From Isoetes taiwanensis (taxonomy: Eukaryota > Streptophyta > Lycopodiopsida > Isoetales > Isoetaceae): 64,000 nt of DNA. The translations under genes and the position numbers were made by a program. The stretch spans positions 21,752,746 to 21,816,745 of the forward strand of contig JAJEKV010000018.1 in NCBI GenBank assembly GCA_021234155.1, written 5' to 3'. The notes under the pieces are model-generated. The model searched no databases. It was not told the DNA's origin and saw nothing but the letters and a program-made list of their open reading frames with translations. This document shows positions 11,891 through 24,638 of the stretch, in pieces (the stretch's first letter is position 1; each line of letters starts with the position of its first letter).

Positions 11891-12142
11891 CATAAGTTAA
11901 ACTGGTAAATCACGTGCGCAGCACCTTGTTTTAATTAACGTATTTCTTAAAACACAAAAAGAATTTAGATAAGAATTTTAGCATTCCAAAGCGTGATATG
12001 GATCTAGAATAGATACATATGTAGGACACATATTGTAAGCATTGATTTTCCAAAGTCATAAACTTGTATTTAAGAAAGTGAATTGTACATAATATCATAA
12101 TACAAACAAAGCTTCAACTTTGTAGCCCTTAGTATTTTTTTT

Positions 12143-12600
12143 AACAAAGCGCCAGCACACAACTACCTTAATATAAAATAACACAAACCATTGCATCCAA
12201 CACGTTTAAATTAAATTCCCCCTAAAACCCCTTTGGTTTGGGTGCATATTCACAGATGGGTGACTCGGGGCATCGAGAGCTGTTGGATGGCCATATTTGC
12301 CCTTTATTCCTCGATCCAGACCGTACATAGCGATCCTCGTTTGTGGGGGTATGCTTATATAAGTTTTTGTATACAATATATTCAGGTTTGCAAAATACTA
12401 TATGGTTTAGGCATATTTACTGAATGGTGTTAATTTTATACATGTATTATACGATTGAAGGGGCTCTCGCTGCCCTACGTCACCCCCCATGTGAATATGC
12501 ACCCAAACCAAAGGGATTTTTTGGGGAATTTAATTTAAACATGTCGGATGCAATGGTTTGTGTTCATTAATGTTAATGGTAGGTGTATGTTGGTTGTTAT
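12143..12600. mobile_element. Fold-back (long-TIR) element copy A, 458 bp
   Basis: Two 122-bp arms, 12143-12264 and 12479-12600, are inverted copies of each other. Landmarks are AACACAAACCATTGCATCC, GTTTAAATTAAATTCCCC and TTTGGGTGCATATTCAC. About 214 bp of unique centre lies between them. A second copy, inverted, is at 47613-49912 and shares both arms and both halves of the centre. No transposase is encoded, so this is a MITE-like non-autonomous element. A target duplication is not obvious. Confidence 0.85.
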
Positions 12601-15600
12601 GTTAAAAAAAAAAACTTTTGGGCCCTCCGGGCCCTAACAAAAGCAAACATAAAAACAACATTGCAAATATAAAGATAGCAAGACATATGCATGATCCACC
12701 TCTAATATAGTCACAAGTTGAAGTTGGTTAAATAATATAAACAAATGAATGTAACATGAAAGTACAACCTAATTAGACACAATGCAAGAAATCATTCCTC
12801 CCAGAACTCTTCTCAACGTCTGTCTGCTGGATGAAGGATGAACCCATGCTTTCAGGGATATAAGAATAATTCATTTCACATTGTTGGAAATCCATTCGAC
12901 AAAATAGAAAATATTTTGGTCTGCATGTTTATCATTGTTCATCAACTTCCTTTATGGTCATTCTGCCTTTGAACATGGCAGATGCTGTCAAATAGAGGCA
13001 TCAACTACACATATCATGCTCATGGCATTGCAAACCTGTGCAAACAAAAACCTCGATAAATGGGATTTGAGGATTTTACTGTATCAGGAACATTTAAACT
13101 AGAATATTTATACCAGTTTCGCTTTTAGCTTCAGTTGTATTCAAAATCGTATTTGAGGTTTTACTGTATGAGGAAGTTAGCTTCAGTTGCATTCAAGATT
13201 GTACTCAATCCTGTGTAAATGTATGAAGTAAAACTCAACTGCGAAATAAGTGCACAAGCCTGCAAAGACATTGCCGAACAAAGCTAGGTGAATTTGTACA
13301 ATTTATAATATCAAGCTCATTGTAGTGATGATTGTAACTAGCATCCTATGGCAGCTCCCAATTCTGAATCAGAAGCTTATCTATCTCCATATCTATTTGT
13401 GATGAATATACTCTCTTAGAACCATCTATGAATTTGAGATTTTGAATTACGGGTTGGATAGTCATGGCAGCCATATTTACAGACAATTGCTCCATTGCTA
13501 CTGCCCCAGAAGTTGAACGAAACTAAATAGAAAATTCAAGCTTGAAAACCCTAAATTTGATGAAGCGAAAAAACCTTTACCTGGATGTAGAGGCGATTGC
13601 TGCCATTGATGTACTCACGAGCAAACCCTATAGCCCTTAGCCTAATATGTTAGATAGAATGCTGGTTCTTTATTCCAAGAAACGGACTGGATTCTCTGGC
13701 CAGAAGCTTTGTGGCAGAACTGAAATGGGAGCTTTTCATGCCAAACTGCAGTTGAAGATTCATATACGTGCAATCAGCAGTTGGAACATTTGTTTCCTTA
13801 TCAAGGAAAGAGAGACGAGCAACAAAAGAGGTGATGGTTTTAGAACTTGTATTATAATGGTATATTTTGCCGTCGCTCCTTCCTACAAACCCAAATCCAT
13901 ATCATGTTGTAAATCCGGCTTAGTCTGCCAAGATAGACCAGGAAAATCGATTGGAAGCTTTTCTTTGCCTTCGCCTGCAAGAAAAATGTGAAGCAATCTC
14001 TAAAATACCCTTGTTCGAGCTCTAAAACCCTAAAATACCCTTGCCTGAGCTCTGTATGTTTTTATTTAGGATACGTTGAAAATTCATGGAAGCCATTGGA
14101 AAGTGACACAAAAAGCAACATGAACCTATGTGCACTCTAGATGTACACATTAGTACCCCCTGTTATGGTGTTATATATTCACTCTTGCTTTGCTTATGCA
14201 ATAATGGAAAACTAGTAAATGGAAAGCCTGTGATATACGTGTTATCAAAGTAAAGTATTTCGTCTATTGACTATCCAGAAATCACTTAGCATATACAACC
14301 AGTATTCGAGCTTGATATCAGATCCGTAGAACTTGTATCAGCATGTCCTTCTTAATGCTTTTTTCTCCCAAACCCAATGGCCAATTCTATATTCAGATCT
14401 AGTACATTCATCCAACTTCAACAAAAAAAGAGGCAAGGGCAGGAGAGATCTAGTACATGCAGCCAAATCATCAAAACCTTAGCAAATATATGGTAAAGTA
14501 TGCAGGGCCAAAAGGTACAATGGAGCCTCTCGATTTATATTCGATCAGCCCTTGCATCCTTTTGCCCAATTTGCAAAATATACAAAATCTGGTACTGAAT
14601 TAAAATAGAAGGTAAATTTAACTATTTGGGAAGGGATGCAACCCCAGATTTAGGCCATGAGATCACAATATACAGTCTTAACATTGCATGTTTCTACACA
14701 TTTAAGCAAAGAGGTACCTGAATTTCCTCTTGATTTGTAGTGTAGTCTTCAAGTTCCTGTATTTTAGGGATAATTGAAATCCACATTATCCTTATTGCCA
14801 GATCCACTAGTATGCAAATATCGAATGGGACGCCTTCCTTATTCACCCTCCCCTACTGACATGGCATCAAATCTGGCCGTTCAATTCAAGCATCAATTGT
14901 CCAGCAGAGGAGGCCGAATAAGGAAGGCTAGCCCAAATATATTTTACTCCAGTGTTTCTTTTTTTGTTACCATAATTTCCCTTGGCAGAACCTACTTCTC
15001 TTTTAAGATTTATAGTATTTTTCTGATCCCCTCTTATGTTGGAGCTCTTAACATACTCAGATAGTATACAAGCCAGGAATTTCTCTTCTAATTATTTCTC
15101 ATTTGAAACTTTTTCCATAGAACCAAAACTACATGGATGACCATCTGAGTCATATTCTACTTCCACTTTTGCAAGATATATTGAATAACTAGGGTTCTAG
15201 GAAAATCTTTCGGTAATCCTCTACCTGGCACAAAACATGACATATTTTCTTTTCTACATATCTAACAGTAGATTTTGAACCATAAGACTGCTAACAAATA
15301 TGCCAAGGAGAATTTCTTTACTTAGTTTTTATTCACGCATGCCCTAGATATATAGATAGATAAAAAGATAGATAGTATTTTTGCGTCATGCCACATTGGC
15401 AGCATCCATGAGGATCTTCTGTTTTAGGGCCGTAGGTAACATGAACGACTGCCAGAAGTCCCAACTCATGCCAACAAAGAAATGGTCTACAAAATCTAAA
15501 CCAGAGAACCACGCAAGCGAATATTACTTTATATTTTTTCCAATTGAAAAGTATCGTTTTTTATGTATGCTAATTCTATATCATGGTTTAGCTGGACCAT

Positions 15601-15785
15601 GTAAATTGAATATGCGTAGGACCAAACATAGTGGTTCTCTGCAACCTTTTAATGCCATATGCAGCCTTCACCACTTAATGTAGCAGTTATATCATACTCC
15701 ATTCTTGCACAGACAATCGTGACCTAGGCGCTATCGTGAAAGGTAATACCAGGTCGAATTACAGTGACATCTGAGCAAGCAATCG
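12601..15785. other. Intergenic, no gene recognised
   Basis: Just outside the right arm of the fold-back element is a GGGCCCTCCGGGCCC palindrome, which has a counterpart outside the left arm of copy B (about 47581-47595). The open frame at 13647-13991 (114 codons) and frames at 14774-15064 and 15381-15683 match no family. Two AAAACCCTAAAATACCC blocks lie near 13998-14042. Confidence 0.4.
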
Positions 15786-16650
15786 TTGACATCGAGAACA
15801 TCTGAGCTTGACATCGAGAACAGGTCAGAACCAAACTGTGACAGCCGGAACAGGTCGGAATCATACTGTGACAGCAGGAACAGGTCGGAAACTGCAATCT
15901 TTGAACAGACAGAACGACAAACAGATTGGAAGATGAGTAAGCGATCTTCAGCAAAAAAAGAAGATCCGGAGAAGGAAGATATGCTTCGAATCCTGACCTC
16001 AGAGCTCCAGGCAGCCAGAGAAGAAATTAGACTGCTGAGAGAGGAAATGCAGGCAGTAAGAGAGGAAATGAAGTGTTTGAGACAAGGTGTTCATGAAGTA
16101 AAGGGTATTGTGGAAGATATCCAAGAGAATCAAGAGGAAAATCAAGAGGATATAGGATCAGAAGAAATGAGCCAGGAACAAATGGTGACTAAGATCACTT
16201 CCAATATTGAAGCGCATGTACAGAACTTATTTGCACAGGAACAAGAAAGAATTGCAGAACATGAAGAGCGGACCCGAGCAAAAAGAATCGATATTAGCGA
16301 GGGCATAGAAGAAAAGGGACGAAGAAAAAATATATGAAGTGGTGGATGTCTTCTTTGGGGACACCATGTTCTTATCGAGATCGAGTATTGCATTGTAGCC
16401 GCATTGGTAAGAAGAATGAAGGTAAAATACGGCCCGATCTTAATCGATTCACGGATATAGATGCACGAAATAGAGTTATTCAAAGCATAGAAGCCACTTG
16501 AAAGGTCAAAAGATCGGGTTGAATGATGATCGACAATTATACAACAAAAAGGAAAGAAAGCAAATGCTCAATGAGATGAAACGATTAAGGGATGAAGGCA
16601 AGATCGTATACATAGTAAACAATAAACTGGTGATCCGAAACAAGGCATAG
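15786..16650 (+). pseudogene. LINE ORF1 (coiled-coil RNA-binding type), frameshifted
   Basis: The first 183 codons (15786-16337) hold a charged coiled coil with heptads such as ELQAAREEIRLLREEMQ at about residues 76-95. After a frameshift near 16330 the reading continues in another frame to a TAG at 16648-16650, with a basic C-terminal region resembling the RNA-binding domain of LINE ORF1 proteins (RIGKKNEGKIRP, then DARNRVIQSIEA). ORF1 proteins coat element RNA; this one is broken by at least one indel. Confidence 0.6.
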
Positions 16651-19600
16651 GGATCTCAGGTTCTCAGGCTTCTCTTCTGGAACATACATGGACTAAATGA
16701 AGACAAAATTTTAAGCAGTTTAACTCTTTTCCATGATTATGATATAGTGGCTTTTACGGAAACATGGGAACATGAATTCAATAGGGTGATTGAAATCCCA
16801 GGATTTGATCTTCTTGATTCTGTCTGGAATATGCGTGGTCAGAGCCAACGTGGTTGGGGTGGTATAGCATGCTTTGTACGGAAAGGCCTGAAAAATTCAA
16901 TTACTATAATAAAGAAAGATGTCTTCTCTCAGTTTATCTGGTTGCATTTAAACTCTGGTCATAAAGATATTTATGTGGCTGTGGTATATTTTGCTCCGCT
17001 AGATCCTCTTGCATCCATATATAATCACCCAGACTCGAATCCTGATGACCCGTTGGAGAATCTTGCTAATGGTATATCCCTTTATAGGCACAAAGGGCTT
17101 GTATATGTGACAGGCGATTTCAATGCACGGCTTTCCAACAAACAAGCAACTTTGCTGTCAAGGGAAAAGAATGCTCTTTGGCTTCAGGATCAGGATGGGC
17201 ATGCAGCGTGGCCAAGGCAAACAACGGATTATGTGCGAAACAAAATGGGTGAGCATGTTATTTCTTTATGCGAGTCTTTTAACATGGTAATCTGCAATGG
17301 CATAGCTAGCTTTCCACATTCCAAAGGCTTTACTTGATTTCAGCCAAATGGTAAAAGCTCAGTGGATTTGCTTTTAGGAGATCCAGACTATATGTCATGC
17401 TTAAAAGATTTTAGGATCTTGGACAAAAGCCCCGACTCGGACCATGCTCCGCTTATGATACTTCTAGATGTAAAAGTACAGGAGGTTACAAAAGATCTGA
17501 ATCCACCTTTGAGGCTGAAAATCTGCTATAAGCTTGCTTCGCAATATGAAAAGAGTTTAACACAGATGTTAACAGATGTGGAATGGCCAGCCTTGGTAGA
17601 AGAGAAAAGCCATACATTGCAAAATATTATTATGCGAGCAGCAAGAGACACTTTTGGATATGTCAGTACTAAAAGTGTAAAATATAAAGACAGAAAATGG
17701 TTTGATACTACCTGTTTAGATGCTAAACGCGCTTGTAAGACTGCAAAAGATACACAAGCTGCCGTAAAGTATTATAAGAATCTGGTGAAGCACAAAAAGA
17801 GGGATTGGCTGAGGATGCACCATAAAATGCTCATGGATGAAATGGAATTGGAACCAAAAAAGTTTTGGAGTCGGACAAAGAAGCATACCACAAATGGTGA
17901 CATCTCCAAAGATAGTCTCCTAGACCTGATCAGAGAACTATACCAAGATCACGACTCAGATAAAGGCTTAGTGGTCTCCTCTGGTGAGTTGATGCCATTA
18001 TTTTCTGTTGATGACGTCAAATCTGCATTGCAACACATGTCGAATGGCAAAGCATGTGATTCAGATGGCTTATCTGTGGAGCTATTGAAATGGGGAGGGG
18101 ATTTTCTTTGTAGTCTCCTGGCGGATTTATGTAATGAAGTGTTGCAAAAAGGTTTTCCAGATAAATGGTGTTTGAATAGAGTGATCCATATTCACAAAGC
18201 AGGCAGTAAAGATGATGTACACAATTACCGCACAATATTGATTAGCAATGTTTTTGCGAAACTCTATGCATCCATGGTAGAAAGCAAACTAACAGTTTGG
18301 GCGGAGGAAAGTGGAAATCGAGCATATGGGCAAGCAGGTTTCAGGCATGATTACTCTACGCTGGACCATCTAGTGACGCTGAGAGTTGTAGCGGAGGGAG
18401 CGAAAGGTCCAGGTAATAAAAGATTTATTGCTTTCATTGATTTAACAAAAGCTTTCGATCGGGTTAGACGCACAGATTTAGTATCCAGATTAAATGAGCT
18501 ACAGGTGCCATAAGAGCTCCAATATGCGGTACTTTGTTTATACAAGCGTGTTATGATTGAGCTCTCTTTTCCTTACAATGGTCCAGACCAAATAGAGAAT
18601 ACAATAGGTGTAAAACAAGGATGCCCTTGTTCACCGACGCTTTTTGGTCTTTATATTGATGAGCTAGAAGGTTGGATGGCTAGACTTGGGGGTGTCGAAG
18701 CCAAACTTGGTAAGTATTCAATCCAATTACTTTTGTTTGCAGATGATATTGTGCTAATCTCAAAAACTGGAAGTGGGCTGCAGCATCACTTGAATGTACT
18801 AAGCGCTTTTTGTGAGCAGAAAAAAATGCAAATCAATTTGAAAAAATAAAAAATAATGGTCATTGGGGGTAAAGATGATACAATCTTTGAGGCTGGAGGG
18901 ATGGCACTTGAAAAGGTACATGTTTATAAATATCTAGGAATTGACATGACCAGTAATTATAGATGGCTCACAGCCACTCTTAAGCGTGCATCTGGAGGGA
19001 CGAGAGCTCTCTATGGTCTGATTCACACATGCAACTCAAACAATTTTGAGCATTGGCAAATTCGGAGACCGCTTTTTGGAATTGGTGTAAGGCTGTTGTT
19101 CTTTATGGTTGCCCAATTTGGGGCCATGGGCTTTCTCTCAGAGGTTGGAATAAAATAGAACAGGTCCAGAAAAGATTTTTGCTCCTTGAACTTGGAGTTA
19201 AGCCTCAGACTCCATATTGCATCTTTGCTTGCCGAGCAGTCTATTACCTCTAGAAGTTGAAGCTTTGATTAGAGCGATCACTTATATAAACGAGTTTTGG
19301 CAATGGGCGGGATAGGCTCCCCTATATGGCATTGCGGCAATCTAAAAATAAAAAGGCTGGTATGCCGATGCCTTGAAATGGGCAGAAAAATGGCTTGGCT
19401 TGAATACCTGGCCAGATTCGGAAAAAGATTCAGAGATAAGAGCTTTTGTGACAGAAAGAGCACTAAGCTATGGAAGATTGGGGATACAAGTAATACAAAG
19501 AAACAATTCTACCTAGCTGAGATTAATTCTCTGCAGGATTACAAGGAACAAAGTTATTTGATGTCACATATTAACCACAAGAACCGGATGTATATCTCTC

Positions 19601-19911
19601 AATTGAGGCTTTCTTCTTACCATTTGCACATTGAGACAGGTAGGTGGTATGGAACGCCTTTGCACAAAAGGTATTGTGTTGGATACTTTGAACCGGTGCC
19701 AGAATCAGAGCATCATACATTTATGGAATGTTCCTCCTATGAACATATAAGGGAAAAATATGGTATAGAGGTAAACACTTTAAGAGATCTTTTTGCGGTA
19801 TCACCACATACTTTAAGCACATACATTCGAGATGTTTGGAAGGAGAGAACAGACATAATTGATCTGTATAATTTAATGCTTAATTTTGATATAAATAGCG
19901 CCTTGGATTAG
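16651..19911 (+). pseudogene. LINE ORF2: endonuclease-reverse transcriptase, broken
   Basis: It follows directly, in frame, after the ORF1 stop. Endonuclease motifs are LLFWNIHGL (about 16671), FTETWEH, VVYFAP, TGDFNARL and SDHAPL (about 17440). RT motifs are IHIHKAGSKDD, AFIDLTKAFDRV, VKQGCPCSPTLFGLYID and LLFADDIVLIS (about 18730), so the catalytic DD pair is retained. The C-terminus has ESEHHTFMECSSYEHIREKY, a Cys/His segment seen in the other LINE copies here. Single in-frame stops occur at 17335, 18511 and 18847, and a frameshift pair between about 19060 and 19260. Most breaks are single-base, so decay is moderate. Confidence 0.85.
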
Positions 19912-20009
19912 TGCGTTTAGATTTTACTCAAACTTTTGTAATGGTTTGCCATAGAGGCCTGAGGGCCTAATTGGCTTGATAAATTCAATTCATATCAATT
20001 CATATGGGG

Positions 20010-20610
20010 TTAAGTCAGCACCTTGACCATGAGATGGAGAGGCCTATATAGACTTACTATTGCTTAAGTATACCCTTTGGCAATCAATATCAAAACCGCA
20101 TCGATGATACGATCTTATAGTGTTTTTCTATTATTTGCAATAGCAAAATTTATAGAATTAAAAAATTCAGAGGTAGCTCAAAAAGTTTAAAAGCCATGCT
20201 TGCTTATTTGTTAGCTTAATTTTTTGCTAAAGTTGTTGGAAGTTCTTAAACTAGAATTTTTCTTGTTTTTCCTTTAGTAAACCCACCATGCCAGGGCCAT
20301 GCAGAGGATGTCCTTGTAAAATATGGTAGACATGGAATGTAAGTGTGGACTGGTTACTTAAAGTTAGATAGATTGCTACAACAACTAGAAATTTCCAACC
20401 TTTCACGAAGAAGAAAACGGGGCCTAAAAAGGTTCTTTTATCTTTTGAAGAATCTATATCCCTTGTACCTACTCAGCTCAAAACTTGCAAAAGACCTGCA
20501 AAGGCCAATGAAGTTCATCCTGGTCTTAGACAAGAAAAGGTCAGTAGCTTTGAGCCTACTAAAATCCATGGCTTAATGGAAATTCAGTACTTGCTTCACT
20601 AGTAAAAAGT
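20010..20610. other. Intergenic between two LINE insertions
   Basis: AT-rich sequence without recognisable features. A plus-strand frame at 20343-20576 is K/R/L-rich and matches no family. Confidence 0.4.
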
Positions 20611-21120
20611 AATAGAATAGAATAGAATAGAATAGAATAGAGTTTTTATCGTCCACAGAGACCAATTAGCCTATGGGACCCAACAGGAGGCACAACAAGC
20701 GTATTACTGTCCGGGTTAAAAAAACCCATCCCTGCCCTAAAGAGTTGTTTAGAGGAAAAACTGTGACAGGAATAGGCTTGTTGTCAAACTATACAAATAC
20801 AAAAACAAATATAGACATAAATATGTACTTGTATCAGGTAAGTTGTCTGAGGGCCGAGCTGATCTCGGCGATCCATGATCTCTTGAATGTATGAGCCCAA
20901 CCTCCGTATCGAGCTCGTGCTCAGCATCTCGTGCAGGGGCTGGCCAGGATGGACCAGCTCAGCATAGCGTATCCAAATGTCATCATGTGCCGGACAACTC
21001 TGAAGTGTGTGGCATTCGTCTTCCACAGCTCCAACCTGGCTGCGTTGACAAAGCCTCTCCTGACACAGCTCCCCAACCCATCTCCCTGTCTCAATTCGGA
21101 GATGGTGTGCACCTGTGCGA
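20611..21120 (-). mobile_element. 5'-truncated LINE fragment, minus strand
   Basis: The left end is a (TAGAA)n tract, the complement of a (TTCTA)n 3' tail, followed by the complement of the conserved 3' UTR: GGTCTCTGTGGACGATAAAA, CCCATAGGC and the stem-loop with ACCC...GGGTTTTTT. The minus-strand frame at 20784-21026 encodes the ORF2 C-terminus with MEDECHTLQSCPAHDDIWIR and PGQPLHEML, matching 39456-39716. The fragment stops near 21120. No clean target duplication is visible. Confidence 0.85.
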
Positions 21121-22817
21121 AAATTCTATCTATTGAAAGGTCTTACTCCATTGTACCTACCATAACACTGATTATCTGCATCCTGCAATGGCATAAAAAC
21201 AAGTATTTTGCCCTTAGGATCACCTTGTATTTTACTGCCATATAGGGCAAACATTGTGCATCTTGTGTTTTACTGCCATATAGGACAAACATTGTTTAAA
21301 AGTAAAAAGCCACATTTTGCATAATCTTCTTCTATAAGAAGTTCCTTCTGGTTTATAAAGAAACTATGGAGAAGTTGTAAAAGTGAGTCATGTAATAGTT
21401 TTGACTCTATCTAGCATCATGCATAGTGACATGCATATGTAAAGTGACATGCATGTGTTGTTGTTTTACCCCAGGGGATGCACTTATACAGATGAAGGTA
21501 TGCCATGTGTGTGCAGAGGCTGACGAAAAACAACCTTGTATACGATTTTTTGAAATGCAAGTTCAACCCCTTTCATACAAAATTTACCTCGAGTAGTAGC
21601 CAAAAATCCTCCCAACTCCTACATATACGTGTGAAAATGGAAGGAAAAAAACCCCTACGAGTAATTCAAACACATTGTATGGTGTCCATAGTGAACCCCC
21701 CTTGTTGTTTTATTGCCTTTACATCATGTGTGTTTGAGATGGATACTAGTTAAGACTTTGTCAAAATTATTTTATTCTAAATGTACGAACAGAAACGTTT
21801 AGATTTAAGAGCTTGCAAACGATTGCTTTTTATCTCCACATCTCCTATGCTATTAGAAACGCACAACTAAGGTTTCCGGCTTTTATGGGAAGGGAGGGAG
21901 ATAGGGAGGGGTCATAGATAGTCACGGCATACAAAAAAGATCTGTCTATATGTATATATCAAAAATTTACATTCTTATACGGAAAATTGGTGTCAGGCTT
22001 CAAACAAAGCACCTTTCCCTCTGGATGGATATATATTGTATATCGGCCTTGCATAGCAGACACAACTTAAATGAAACTAACCCTACCATATATAATCTGA
22101 AAATGAAAACACCCCAGTCACCATCTAGCCACCAATCACCTCCCACCTCCTACCAGGCGACTACATGCTTAGAATGTAGATGACTGCCTAAAATATCATC
22201 ACATGCATAGTCTTTTATTGCTACCTTCTTGCGACAGATTTGCAAATGCACATGGGCTTATCATGATATTTGACCATGTTGTAAAGTGCACCTCAACAAC
22301 ATGGCTTCAAAGGTTGTAAAGGGTACCATAACAGCATGGGTTTCAAAATTTGATTAGATATTGCAACTCATTAACAAAGGAAATCGATCCACATATACTT
22401 ACCCCGAAGCACGTTTCCAAATAATAATCTGCTTTCCTATATCAATAGGTAGCTACTTCCCAATAATTTTCAATTAAATACAACTTGTGCATACGAGCCC
22501 GCATGCTTGTGGGTATGGGAGTTGACATGGACGTATAAGGTAGAACTTGTCTGTGGGTAGTTGGACCTTTGGTGTATGGAGTCTACCAGAGGCCGTAGCG
22601 TGCTATGCTCAATAGTCTACCACTGCATGCATATAGGGTATGAGTCCAACACTTCCTAGATGATGCATTGCCTCGGTGGTTAAGTTGGATACGGGCGGCC
22701 GAGTAAACATCCAATTTTGACAAAAAACAAGCATCATACTGTTGGATGGGCATATTCTACAGATCCAGACAATTCTATAAATTTGGGCAAGACTCCATTT
22801 ACCTTCCATGACACTGG
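21121..22817. other. Intergenic, no gene recognised
   Basis: A short duplicated phrase (TTTTACTGCCATATAGG, about 21230 and 21269) occurs near the LINE edge. No domain is recognised in the short open frames at 21505-21753 and 21950-22183. Confidence 0.4.
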
Positions 22818-24112
22818 CATTTCCATATTTTAGAATAGAATAGAATAGAATAGTTTTTTTTATCGTCCACTGAGACCAATCGGCCTATGGGACCCGAAGG
22901 GCGCAACAAACTTATTCTTGTCGGGTTAAAAAAACCCCGCCCGAGAAAGGGTTTTCGAGGGAAAAACCGTGGCGATAATAAGAATCTTTCATCAAACCGT
23001 ACAAGTATACATCATCATGAAATAAATGTGTATGTACATGTCAAGGCGTGCGAGGACATAGCCGATCTCGCATGTCCATGACCTCGAAGGTATGATCCTA
23101 GCATCCGCACGGATGCAGGTGCTCAATGTCACATGTAGCGGTGGCCGGGCGACCAACTCAAAGATAAGCGTCCGGATTTGATCATATCTTTGGGCAACTT
23201 TGAAGGGTATGAGATTCATCCTCAATGACTCCCATTTGGCGGCGTTGATGAGCACGTCCGGCGTGGCTCACCAATCCATCCGCTTTGTCTCAATTCGAAG
23301 ATGATGTGCCCCGATGCGAATGGAGGCAATGAGTGCAGCGTCTTTTCATGGGCAAGTGGGTGCGCAGGTAGCATTGTGGGCCTCGTTCCAACGTGGGATT
23401 TATGTGGCGCTGGTAGTGTGTTGTCTTGACCTGTTCAAGGGCGCTGGCATCCCAAAGCTTGCTGATGAAGCAAGCGTCAAGATATTGCCTCAAGCTATGT
23501 CGATCTGCCTCTGTTTGCACATGTATGCACCTGTGCTCCTGCACATTCCATCTAGCCATCCATTGAGCTCTCTTTTCCCTCCAGCAGGCCTTGAGGCGTT
23601 GTGGCCCCATTGCCATGATATAAGCTAGTTTTGGGAGACGAGCATCGTCCATGTTGACCACCTTCCCTACTGCTCGTACCAAGAAGGCTTTCTGCACCTG
23701 CTCCAAGTCATTCCAAGTAGCGAGGGATATTACTGGGCCCCATACTTCCACCCCGTATAAAAGGACAGGCTCCACTAAGACTTTGAACAGGTGTGACTGA
23801 TGGGTCCAATCATACAACTCCGCTCTATGACTATTGTTTTGCATTGCATATAGTGCTTTCCAGCCCGCCGTAACTCGTAGCCGTATGGATGTCCCAGTGC
23901 ATAGTAGATGGATAAGTTGCACTAAAGCTACCATGAAATTGAAGAGCTATGCTACGATCATGGTAATCCACAAGACAAAATTCCATTGTAGCATTATATT
24001 AACTTACCCTGTGAAACTGCTCCTGGATCTAATCCCTCAAGCTACAACAAATAGATCTTTCATACTTGACACTGCAACTTATCCGTCTCTATTCTAAAAT
24101 ATGGAAATAGGT
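22818..24112 (-). mobile_element. LINE fragment with internal deletion, minus strand
   Basis: The left end is (TAGAA)n (about 22831-22853), then the complement of the conserved 3' UTR and stem-loop (about 22920-22965). Minus-strand 23934-23290 encodes an ORF2 segment with YGVEVWGPV, LEQVQKAFLVRAVGK and PKLAYIMAMGPQRLKA. Compared with the copy at 38.9-39.2 kb, roughly 40 codons are missing between VRAVGK and DARLPKLAY. Downstream, minus 23255-22992 continues the C-terminus in a decayed frame. The outer edges carry a 21-nt inverted match (22819-22840 with 24089-24110), which is unusual for a LINE. Confidence 0.8.
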
Positions 24113-24638
24113 CCATGCCTAAATTTAAAGGGTGGCAGTGATCTATAGATTATGCAATTTCTATATTTAAAATATACCATAACATAAACATTTTTTTGGA
24201 CTATTATATTTAGACCTAAAGCTAAGTTACCTTGAAATTGAAGGGCTTAATGAGTGCTACTACATCATTTGCTTGAATCTTCCGGCCATTAGACGGTGGG
24301 GACAAAAATCCTGATTAGACTTGTTTCCATATAAGGTCAAAATCAAAGGTATTCTGAGAGCTGCATATGTTTTTGACCTTGCATAATCCGTTTGTTTTAT
24401 ATGCAAGCCACGGCTGCAGATGTCAGCATACTGTTAGGTAGATTAGAAGCATAATAGAAGCCAAATCGTCACACGAAACAACACGGTTGCTGCCTTAAGG
24501 CCGATTTGAGAGTGTTTGCCATTTTTTATCACCCAACCCTGGAAAGAAAGACGTCGACATTTGCATGCCAACTCTCACTAAAGAAATATTGGAAAATATA
24601 ATATTGAAAGAAAGGCTATGTTGTGAACCATTTTATTA
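24113..24638. other. Intergenic, no feature recognised
   Basis: AT-rich sequence between two minus-strand LINE fragments; nothing assignable. Confidence 0.4.

Larger units (their letters stand above)
15786..20005 (+). mobile_element. LINE retrotransposon, nearly full length, inactive
   Basis: A non-LTR element on the plus strand contains, in order, an ORF1 with coiled coil, an APE-type endonuclease, a reverse transcriptase and a C-terminal Cys/His segment. The 3' end shows AGGCCTGAGGGCCT, then GATAAATTCAATTCATATC and an imperfect repeat of AATTCATATC as its tail. The 5' boundary is uncertain; short repeats of GACATCGAGAACA and GGAACAGGTCGG at about 15788-15890 may belong to its 5' leader. 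Several stops and two frameshifts inactivate it. It is AT-richer than, and distinct from, the LINE at 36.0-39.9 kb. Confidence 0.85.

Noticed and set aside
11865-12600. Treating the fold-back element copy A and the adjacent Helitron end as one transposon
   Set aside because: The fold-back unit recurs at 47.6 kb without this Helitron end at the equivalent distance, so the two cannot be shown to be one element.
13998-14045. AAACCCTAAAA blocks considered as interstitial telomere repeat
   Set aside because: Only two imperfect units occur, separated by unrelated bases; there is no array of TTTAGGG/CCCTAAA.
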